DNA of 64,000 bases from Apostichopus japonicus (lineage: Eukaryota; Echinodermata; Holothuroidea; Aspidochirotida; Stichopodidae): positions 5,647,001 through 5,711,000 of the forward strand of contig NC_092570.1 of the NCBI RefSeq assembly GCF_037975245.1. The letters are read 5' to 3'. The notes below the pieces were generated by a model that did no database searches, was not told the origin of the DNA, and worked only from the letters and a program-made list of their open reading frames with translations. Positions 28,201 through 40,200 of this stretch are shown piece after piece. Both the position numbers and the translations under genes were made by a program. Numbering within the stretch: the first letter of the stretch is position 1; each line of letters begins with the position of its first letter.

Positions 28201-31200
28201 ACAAGAGAGTTTAAAGCATGATACCTATTGGCAGGCTACACATATTTTAATATCCCTGAACCTCTGATATATAAGTATATTCAACTTAGTTTTTCTTGTT
28301 ACTTATAAAATTCTGAAAATACTGAAATTATATATATATACGGTACTTTTATTTTTATTTGTTTCTTGAACAAAGGAAACCATCACCAGAGTAAAGGCTT
28401 CTTCATTTCGCGAATGGTAGATCCAAAATGGAGAGGTGTTGCCCCAAAAGGAGGGTCAAGGGGGGGGGCAGTGCTCAAATGTTACCAGTTAGTAGGCTAG
28501 ATGGGAAAGAGCAATAGTAGAATCAAGACAGGTAAGACAGGGGGGCAGTAAATTAGATATATGTTTGTGCAGTAGTGTACTCTACAGGGTATTACACCAA
28601 AAACAAATTCTTCCCCATTTCATTCATCAATGTCAATACAAAACAATAAATTCAGCAATTTAAATTATTAATGATGTCTATGCAACTTTTCTATTTAAAA
28701 AAAAACCAGAAAAGTTGGAAACAGTACTAATGAATATGAATAAAAATGACAACCTCCCTCTATCCCTCCTCCTCCTTCTAATTTAGACTACCCCTCCTCA
28801 TGATGAAACCAATTGATGCAAGTCTCAAATTCTTCATAACTTTAATAAGAAAGGACACTGTTTACATTAACAGTTCATACATGTCCTTCCTTCCCTTCGT
28901 ATTGATCCCATCAACCTCTACGACAAACTCAATAATGAATTCGAAAAGCTTAATGAAGTGTTCGAGACGCTAACGAGGGAAGCTGCGGTTCTCTCCCGAA
29001 AGCGTTCTTCGCATTTAAAGTCCGTCTTGTGGAAGAAACAATTTGAAGAAAGAATTTGATCTCGTTTGCCAACTACGGAATCTCCTCGTTAGTTCTGTTG
29101 ATGAACTCATTTTGGTCAATTATATATGCAAATATCTCACCAAGTAAATATGACAACTATAAAAAAAAAATTGTTTAACTGCGATTGAATCCTTGCCAAA
29201 ATTTGGGACATTGAATAAAATTGTTCAAATATTACACTTAAACCAGCAGAGTAAACATTGACATGATTCACTACTATGCCAAGAGGTGATTGTGACCTTG
29301 AAATTACAAAATGTACATGCCAAAAATGGAGACAAATTTATTATATTTGAATAATTTCAATTTTCAGCGGCCTCCTTTAAATCATAAAATCTGTGAATCA
29401 GGGACTGTGGTTAATGGGGTGTTCAGAGCAATGAGTCACCAAAGCTAAAAAAAATGCCTTCAGACTCAAAGGTTTTCCTTTAAATTTGAGGAAGCGTTAA
29501 GACTAGGCAAATAATTACTGATGACCCAATTCATGCCTCTGAAGACGCAAAAAACCAAACTCATAATCGACTTCAAAGTGAAGAGGGAAATAAACTCGTC
29601 CAAACAGGAGAGGAATTATGAACTTTTCGGTGTTGAGTAAAAACTGTGCAGTGAGTGGACATAATAATCAGATAAATTCTGATTGTAATTCAAAATAGTA
29701 CAAATTATGAGATTGAATTTGATTCGAGGCTTTTATTGATTTAAAACGCTTGAACAATTTACGTTAAAATTCATAGGAATTTACTCACACGAGATAGATG
29801 TTTCCAACTTTTAAATGATGTATGGTACCGTCGTACAAGGTTGTTTTTAGGGGAGGAACCACTGTGACCTATCTGTTATTTTCTGTACCTTATAACTGAC
29901 CCCCCCCTTCCCCTGCACACCGAAGACTGATAAACCCACATGAAGACAAATTTTCTGGATAAATAATGTTAAATCTGGAGTCTTACTGTAGTTGTGAACT
30001 GCTTCACACTGCAGACTGCCATGCAGGGAAATGCCACATGTTGGGTTTCCCCGCCGGAAGTCCACTCGAATTAAACCTGGCGAAACCATGCTGAGACTAC
30101 CCACAATTTCCCACATCATGATGATCAAGTTCCATCATGTTATATTCACTCATGCAGTATGAGACCAGACTTATAACGCTCCACCCTTTTGCCCTGCCCC
30201 TCCCCCTTATCCCCTGCCCCCTCCGCCTTATCCCCTGCCCCCTCCGCTTTATACCTTCCCCCATCCCCTCGGTGAGCCGGCAAAATAAAGAAGATAATCT
30301 ATGCTCTTACTTCCACATTATTATTTTCTAACCTGTAAACCAATTGACTTGTCTTATTGTATACAATTCCTTATGGATATCGCAGCATTGTTATTTTCTT
30401 AGACAAAATCCCAAGTTGTAGGGAAGTTCTCACTCTTATTCAACGTACTCACTCTCACTGAAGATTGCTAACAGCCCTTACGTACCACAACATAATACCG
30501 TACTACGTTTAAGGTGAAACACAAACCATCACACACAGCCCTTCAAACTTGCCTGAGGCATTAATTAAACCCTTACTTATTCTCTGTGGTATAGAGGCAA
30601 ATTCTGTCTTGACTAATTAACAATCTCAAACTGCTACAGTATGGCAGCAAGTAACAAAAATATGTATACTGTATATAGAATATTTATAACGAATCTGTAC
30701 AAAAGAAATATTTCTGTACCTGGCATCTCAAAACATTTAACAACAGCCAAATGCGGATTTTTGAGCTGGCTTAACGGATATCCACAGCAGCTCATGAGCA
30801 CTGTACTGTATGTACTGTACTGTACTGAACTTAACTGTACTGTATACAGTGTACTCATACAGTGTATCACAGAAAAATGTCAAATCTTTTCAGGGTTTAA
30901 TTTAAGGCAACTGTGCACTTGTCTGAAATTGATAAATTTCGAGGTCACTTCAGTCTACCTTAATGAATAAAGACAATCATGTATGTACAGTCCCTTCACC
31001 TTTCTTAATCCACATCTTTTTCCCCCTCCATCCGTCCGTCCGTAGTAAACCTTCTAACAATTCGATCTTTTATTCCGAAGTCTATTGATCTTTGGCCACA
31101 CACTAATCTGATTTCCAGGCTGCAGAAAGAGCATTCCTACTTCCATCCAAGCATATATTGCTTTGGCAGACCGACTAAGTCTATTCACCTCCCTCATCAA

Positions 31201-34200
31201 GCGTGAGACAGTTTTAATTCTTATGACCAGGCAATTCTTGCTGTAGCCTGTATCGGTGAAATACGCACGAGAAACAGCGACAAGGTACGAACTGACAGCG
31301 AGATATACCATGGTAATATTTAAAGTAACCAGGGTAAATTTGTTAATGGAGGTAATCCGGTCATCCGAGACTACCAAAATGTCTACTGTGGAGGTTGTCT
31401 GGTGGACGGACGACTAGTCGTTTACATGAAATTCAGCTTGAATTGTAACTAAATACCTCCAAAAAGGTAAAATGATTAATTGGACTGGTATCACCCCCAA
31501 AGTTGGTGTTCTATTCATCAAACCATGGAGCTATAAACAGATCAAACCTGCACCTCTCTCCAACAGTGTGCATTATTGGTCATTGTTGTTTTCATACATT
31601 TTTAGGGGCAACCAAATTTGTTGTTCCGAACAACAAAACTGTAAGGAGTGGTTGTCCCAGGGACAAACTGACAAAAACCTTAAAAATTTGCCCTGGCAGC
31701 TTTTATGGGTTTGGTTGCTTTTAAAATAAACAATTGATCACATTAGGATACCCTCCTAGGATCCTACGGTAGATATTTTCCTTACATAATGAAGCTAAAG
31801 GAGCTATCTATTTATGAAAATGATTTGAGCTTCAAACATTTCGTCATCCAGACTAATGTTTATTTTAATAATAATCACATACATGTACAAGAAAACTAGA
31901 GAGTATCTTAGAAATGTTTAATTTATAGTTCAATATATCTGTATTCAAGGTATACTATAACAGCACATATTGGAGTTTAGAGTAAATAGCGACAAACCAT
32001 TCATAAAATCAAGTACAATAAAGTCAAGTTTTTTTATAAATGAAATTCCAAGGATGTAAATGGTGGTATGGAAGACAAGTGGGATGATAACTAACCCCCC
32101 CCCCACTCCCCTACCCACTCCCTGTAGCCAATATTTTCAGACAGCCACTATAATGTATCTGATACTGGGTCTAATACTTGGAGGGACACAAACAAACTTT
32201 CAAGCCAAATCCTCTTTTCCCCATATCAGCCAATTTTTCACACCACTTTTATCGTACTTTACAGCATGTCAAGCTTTCTTCTTGTGATATAATATCCAAA
32301 GAAGTTGTGAACCACACTTTTCACCAAATTCACCATTTTTTTTTACCTGTTGATGTCTGACATAAAAATCAACTTGACTTGTAAATTTGCTGGGGATGGT
32401 AGCAATTCTGCTGTAGGCCTTCAGGTGACTAGACATTGTTAACTATCTTACAAAATATTATTTATAGCAAATATATCTGCAATCGAAAGTCAGAGGCTCT
32501 TCATTGTGACTGGTATGACCTTCAACAACATAAATCACTCCTTGTAACAGATGCAATTAAAATTTCTGTACCATCTTTTTTCTCTTTGAATCATGGCTGT
32601 TACATTTTGACATTTATGCCTATCCTGTCCATTTCGTACAAGAATGCTTGGCCTTGTATTGGTCAAGAAAGACTGCATGCCTACTGCTTCATTGCTAAGC
32701 ACAGAAATGACTAAAACTAGCAGTACTAAAATCAATATTCATTGCAGGACTGGCAAGTTGAAAATCAAATCAAAGAACTACAGGAGTGGGAGTCTAACCA
32801 ACCGTAGTCAATGAGTGTGTGTAAGGAATGGTATACAGACATTAAGACAGACAGGCCTATAATTATGCACCCAAACTTGAAACGGCATTGGACTCAACTA
32901 CTGTATGATAGAGTTTGTGATCGACACATTAGCATGAAATCACTGCAAGATCTGCATTAAAGTTACTGTAACAGCCTTCAAATTTGTTTTCAATTTAAAG
33001 CTTACGTTCCCCTCCTACAATCCATTCCCTCCTTTCCACATACCGTACTCTCCGCCCCCCACCCCTATCATCCCCCTCCACCACACCTCTTAGAAGAAAA
33101 GAAAGATTAATAATCTCAAAACCTGCCAGTTTTATCACAATTTTACTAGTTTGTAGATCAGTTTGCACTAAAGTACAATACTGTAGATCACTGACCATCC
33201 TTTTTAAAGTTGATTCTTGTAAGAATGCCGCCTCCCCGATCATTACTGACTGAAAATCAAAGGTAACAAGACGGTTGTCAAAAACCTTCAAATTTAATAT
33301 ATTTAACCTGAATTATTTAATATAATTTCTGATGCTAGATTACTGCCTGAACATTGTTGCACACCTTGAACACATAAACAAATTATATATATACTGCTTT
33401 GATGCAGTGATGACCCATTTCCTGAGTGGCCACTTCCAGAATTTTACAGAGCACCATTCGATTGCAGAAGCGTTCGATTTCACAGCATTACGGTATATAT
33501 GTGGTGAAAACCATGCACTTGACATAGTCGAAGCAGAGTTGGAGTCATGCCCACATTCAAAGTCAAAATTTAGGCAAATATCTGGAAAGAAAATCACGAT
33601 CAAATTGACTAGTGTTTGTTCAGTTATTTCTCCCTCCGAAAGGCAGTATTTGTTAGCGACTATAATGCAATCTGCGGATTTGAGAAAGCTGTTTAGAAAT
33701 GGAAACCACACGACAAAAGACGGAAGAGACCACGATAGCTCATTGTTTGAGAAAAGAAAGGTTGATCAAATGCCACAACTGTAAGCCTAAACTACAACAG
33801 TAGGATCGATGGCTTCTGATCAAACGGTTCCTTTTGAGTGCGATATCTCCCCAAGAGTCAGAAAAACTGTCCCTTCAAATTCGGATTTGAAGAAATTGCA
33901 CCATACTTTACTTAGTCCTGTAACCCCAAACTGCAATGATGTCATACATTGAAAATGCAGGACTAGACTACAGACTTACTTTAAATTCATGACATGAGAG
34001 ACCAACTGAAGATATTACTCTCGGAGATAAGACAAAAGATATCTGGAAAAGCAATTTAGAGGGACGAGGAACTGAAAGCGGTATGACTGTAAAACAATTG
34101 ACCCAAGATGATTTTATATACAGCATGTGATATATTCACTTTCTTAAAGCATTTGCAAATTCTTACCAAACTGAGAGCTTTGAAATGCCAAGTAGGTTTG

Positions 34201-37200
34201 TGCAATAATGAGGGGGAAAAGGAAAAATTCCCTCAAATTTGCTAAAACAATACCTTTAGTAGATGATTAGAAAATTGTTCAACTCCCTTTTTGTACCAAC
34301 CATCAAATTTCCTTTTGGTCTGCACAAAGAAAACAGAACCAGAAAGATGAAAAAAGAAAAAGATAAACAAACACAGTTTAATGGTCTAAATGGCCCGATC
34401 ATTTTCTCCATAATGTCTCTGGAAAAGTGTTGAGGTAAGAATCTACAAGAAAATTATTCCATTATTTTTTTTTAGCAATTAGAAGCTTAAATGTGTGAAT
34501 TTAGAATTACACACAATATGTCAATGTTTTCTATTTCCTGTTTATTTTTTCTCCTTCCTTTATTTGCTATTCTTTGTTATTAAATCCTGATAGTTTCCTA
34601 CAACACTTCCTTCCATAGCTATTTTGTACTGCTTGTATGTAATCATCATGTACTGTATATATGAATATATGTCATCTTGTTGTAGAAAAACAAATAAACC
34701 AAATGAACTCAAACTGAGGGGTCAATATAACATGTCATTAAATTGCTACCTACATCAATTTATGTGTTTCATTACAAAGCCAAGACAGCCCAATTTAACC
34801 TTCAGATTTTGTGTAACACTTTTGAAGTATCTAGATATTTTATTTCTAATAAATACAAAAAATACTATGGTCTGTAACAACACTGAGCACTTTGGACTTG
34901 TGTTTTAAATTTGACCTTTTCTGCGTACGGTAGCATGTCTGTGATGCGATCAGGATGAATTGTTTCCTGCTTGATAATTACTTGCTCGGCCTGTGTCTTA
35001 CGTATATGTATGTATATCCCTTTAAGCCAGCCACCAATCAAGAAGAATGTACTGTAATTGAGGCTAAGGTATTCATTGCAGTGAGGTCAGAGTTAACAAC
35101 AGAGATGGTATTTTATTGGCTGGGTTCACCTTCCCATGGAATCTTTGGAATTAGTATTCTTTGCAATTGATGAGATAGTAGAATAGTACTTTATCATCAG
35201 TGATAGAGAGAGAGTGAGATGTGGAGAGAGAGGAAGGTACAGTTAACACTGTACAGTAATGACGGTGGCACGCTAATAAATGCATCACTATTGGCCGTAT
35301 GTACGGTAGGGTGGTGGGTTCAATGATTGATATGAATAGTTAATACACAGTACAACATAATACATGGCAGACACTTTCAAAGAGTGCTGCTTCCTGGTAC
35401 AAATAGAAGCTGCACAATTGTTGAAAGTGAAATCATTTAATAACATATTTAATATTTATTTTGCTACTGAAAGTAGCTAGTTAAATGTGTCCATGACAAT
35501 TATAGTCAATATTCAGCCCCGACCCAGGGAGTTTCCAGAAACTGCTAATTGAAGCTACATGCTACAGTGAACTTTAACACAAAGGCAGTATACATTCAAG
35601 GAGACATAAACAGATAACCTTCAAGAACGAGAAACTGTTCACGATCATCTGCATTCATCCCTTGGGCCTTGAAACTTTGGTTATTTACTGGCTAAATGTT
35701 GGTGGATTTTGCCGTTTTGCCAGTAGAAATGATACTATAGGCACTGGCAGTTTACTGCCAGCAGACATTAAGAACATAGTCACATGGTATGCTGGTGAAT
35801 AGCAATTGATCATCAGTCAAAGAAATTGCATGATTTCTGTACCAAAAAATAAGCCCTGACTGTATTACTGCTTATTATCAGCAAATATTAGTTGGCTGGT
35901 CTGAAAACCCTGTACAGTAGTAAAACAGACGTTAAAACAGACATTAATTCAGGAAAATACCAGAGAGAGTTTGATTATGCCCTGTAGATTTGTTAAGGAT
36001 TAGCTACAAAAAGTGAAATTCTAGGCCTGATGCTTTAAATACTACTAAATATGTTTGGGAATTTCTAAAACAAGTTATGATTCTTGCCCCTCCCCCTCCC
36101 ACCCCCCCCCCCCCCCAAATGGTACTGTAAATAACTATTTTGTTAGAGGTTTCCCAGAGAGCAAGTATCCCTTTGTTTTACTGTACAAGCAGCATAAAAT
36201 TATTTTCAAAGATAATGAAAGCTTATCAGTGAAAATTTTTGCACAAGAGGTAGCAAGGGGAGTGTAGTCCTCAATATGACCCTTTTTTTCTTATCACTCT
36301 TGGCATGTTTTTGAGAGTAACACTGATAACCTTAAGTCAAAAACTATTTGTTTATCTGTTAAACACAAATCTGAAGAAATTTGGATATGGTGATCATAAA
36401 CGGAAAAGAAAAAAAAAAAATCAATTTGCAATGCTAGCTCTTACCCGCTACATGTTGCTTCAACATGGATTTTGAACATACGATACTTAGTACTCAGCAT
36501 TGCAGTACATTCATACAGTAGAAAGAGTCTCAGCCCTCACAGCACAGAAAGGATTGCAGTACGGAGCAAGACAAAGTGTCACTGAGATCATGGGGCACCA
36601 GAGCCACGTTTCAACTTTTAAAATGGTTTTACAACAATTTTCAAACCTTGAATTTTTTCCCCATTTAAGAAAAAGTACAGAAACGACAACAGAACCATGA
36701 AATTTCATATTAATGTGACTGAGGTCATTATGAGGGTATCAGCTGTACCCTGATTCATAAGGAGGAAGGGCATTTGTTAATTTTGCATAAACTACAGGAT
36801 TTTTAAGGGCAGAAAGGGTACTGAAAGCTGTAGTGGCAGCGATGGCAATAACACTTGCCGTTGGTGCCCTGAAATGCTAAAAAAAGTTACTAAAATTCAA
36901 TTTGCAAGAATTAAAACTCTTCCACTTTAAAGTGCGCACTCATTTTGGCTTTAATGATAAATCACAGATTGAATTTCTAGCCTGTCACTTGTGTATACCT
37001 TTCAAAGTTAATTAGAAGTTTCCAGTTAGTACACTCCTTCCCACTGAGGGTTACTGCAGGGACTTATTTCTCATCAATTGCTCGGGTCTTGCCATCTTAA
37101 AAGAAATCTCCAGCTTGCAATCTGAAAGAACTTTCATCCTTAGCTTTCTCTTCGATCCAAGAAAACTGATCTACAGTACTGGAAGCAATCTTGAGACAAG

Positions 37201-40200
37201 AGTACCGGGTGATAAAAAAATTGGTTTACAGGGTAATTGTTGTAACAGAATACCTAATACTCAAGTTTTACTGTATTTATAATTAACACTTGGGTTGCAT
37301 TTGTAAAATTTGCAGAAAGTGTTGGATTTCATGTGCACTGAATGTATTTAATGTACCTTACTCATTAGAGGGAATCTAATTACAAACACTCTGACAAGTT
37401 CAAAATTTGAATCCACTCTACACACAATGAATTTAAAGACACCAAATGGAGAGAATTTAATTAATTCAATTTATTCAAATTACATAAATCTGTAAGACGT
37501 TGTCGAGACTGATCAAGGACCCGACTTAACCTGACCGTCGTAACCCGGTTTTGGATCGTCATGAGTATTCATGATCTTACAACTGACCCCCCTCCCCCCC
37601 CCACACACACACTGAAGGACTGATGAGTGCACATGAAGACACTGTTCTGTTTTAAAAGATCACATGCAAAATGACTGTCCAGTGATTGGTCACAGTTGTT
37701 GAGACGGAGCAGTTTAATTATTTGTGAACCTCTGCACATTGCTGACTGTAGTAATAACCTACCCATTTGATCACACAAAGACACACTGGCACCCTACAGT
37801 ACACATTTTTTTGGCCAATTGTTAGTTACGTATCACACAAATTAATGATGTCATTCCACTGTAAAAGTAAATGCGACTTGTAATGTAACATTCCTTGGGT
37901 TTTCATACTTTTCAGACTATTACATGGTCTGTAGGAATAACAGGGTTGGGGTCCTTTTGATTTCAACCAGGGCTACTATTGGTATAAGAGCATGGGCATA
38001 TATTGTGTGCCGACTCAAATTGAACAAAATGCACAGTATCTTGTTTTTGTACTTCAAAATTTATGATTTAAAGTCAATCTTTTTCTCTTTACGTTATAAA
38101 GATTTGCCACAATTTTACCATACCATAGGCCGACTGTGGTACAGTGCATGCATGCGAGCCATTGCCTGCTAGATAGTAACTGACAGCATTACCCGCACCA
38201 TAGTCATTACCCCGGTAAACAGAACCGGAAACAAATAGAGAAAACCTTGCTGTGCTGGAACTTAACAATGACATAACGAATCCCTTGTTCTCTGTGGGTA
38301 CTTCAGGGTACCGATGGGTGGACCCAATGGCTTCCTTCAGATCTACAGAGATTTTGATCCTTACTTTGTTTGAAAAGCAAAAACATTTTATTTTAATGTT
38401 CTTGTTGTTTGGTTGTTTGCAAGTAAACCATGTTTTACACAAACAGTAAAGGTTGGGTATAAATAGTATTGAATTACATGTAACAATTACTGTAACTTAC
38501 ATGTTTTGAACAATCCATATACTATTAAGGGTTTCCCATGACATTTCTTGTGTGAGAGGTGGTTACTGGTTTGTGACACTGGAGGGCATGAGCATACCTG
38601 GAGGGGAGGGGGGATCTGGGGGCATGGTCGCCCAGAAAATTTTGTTCAAACATCCAAATGTCAATCATCCAACCAATAAATTTGATAAAAATGCTATGTA
38701 AAATATGCAGAAAAAATTTTATTTGTTGCTATGATTTAATGTGCACAGCCTATTTTTAAATGTCACATGATGGCAATGGGTTAAAAATGTTGGATTATAA
38801 TCATTGCATTTTTTATTTCTTCTCTGAAACAATGAGACGGCGAATCGATGTTTGTAATATTTTAGTGAGGCGATTGCAAAACAAGAGAGAGGCGACCACT
38901 TCACAAACTGAGTACCACAGGGAAACCCTGCCTTCTTAGAGGGGAGGTGAAAAATGTTTGGGGAAAAATATGTCCTCTGCAACTCTCTCAGAGATGTCAT
39001 CAGATAAATAGTAAATCAAATTTTAAGTGATGTCATGAGCTTTGAATGGATTCAAATCCAACAACAGATGAATACAGGCCAAATCTACACGACTTAACAT
39101 TTTAATCGTGCTGAGTTGTAGAACTTAACAGCTTGCAAAGTAGTGATTATTGTCTTTGATAACAATGTCACTGAATCACAAAGAAATAAACTTTCCTGTA
39201 AGACCTAGAAAAAGAAAAAAATATTGATACCAATAACCATTCATGAAAGTTTGATACCACACCTCAAATTACACCTGAAATGATCAATATCCTTCCTCCA
39301 AAAGAAGAATGTAAGCGAAAGAAATGTGATTTCTCTGCGATGGAAGTGCCTTATAAAGTTAACCTTGATACGGAAAACTCTGTGGTACAAGTGCATAATC
39401 TGTAGTACCCATTTGCCTACCTGCCATTGAACCAACTGCAGATACACCATCTCCAATCCCCCCCCTCACCTCCCCCTCCACCTACCTTGCTCCTCCTCCT
39501 CATTCCAAAAGTTGTACATAATGTTAGCAACTCATTTTCATCTATTAAAAGGAAACACGCTCAGTTCTGAATATTTCAACGTATTATTTACAAGAAAGAA
39601 ACTACTTTTATTATCAAAATTAAATTGTTGCCAGCTGTGGCAATTAATTTGTAGTCTGATCTGAATAGTTGCCGTACTAATGGCAAGATGTAACCATATT
39701 CATGGCAAAAACAAGCGTTTCATTGGGCAGATTTATTTGGAATCATGGAATATAATCTCTCTTACTTAGTCCTACAGTTAGGCCTACTGTATAGTGTATC
39801 TGTAGGTATCCCTCTGGACTAGATCAAATATACCGTTGGTTTATACAGTCCAACTTACGCCTAGGTCCTAGGCTATGGCAACTACCATTCAGATCGTGGG
39901 AACAAGTCTCATTAACCACCCGTTGGCATCTGCCCAGCTTGATTTGATATTATTGCCTAGCTTAGGGGTACCCTAAAAACACACACCAAAGTAGCCACCA
40001 GTGATGAATGGAACTTGATACGGCCTAGAATTTGTGTGGGCCTTTCTGGTACAGGTTTTGTGTTTGACCTAACTTATGGCCTAATTTGTTTGGGCACTTT
40101 CAATGCATGGGCAAAACATACTGTACCTGTTCAAAACATGAGCTGACCATTCTGTACCTGTTCAAAGCTAATTTATTAATACCAAATAATTAGCTTGGTT

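Noticed and set aside
33340-33711. 123-codon minus-strand frame
   Set aside because: Antisense to the better plus-strand candidate and with less protein-like composition; kept only as a caution in that entry.
37620-37650. CTGATGAG-like start of a second hammerhead ribozyme
   Set aside because: The box is followed by TGCACATGAAGACA with no GAAA box, stem II or cleavage triplet in the right place.
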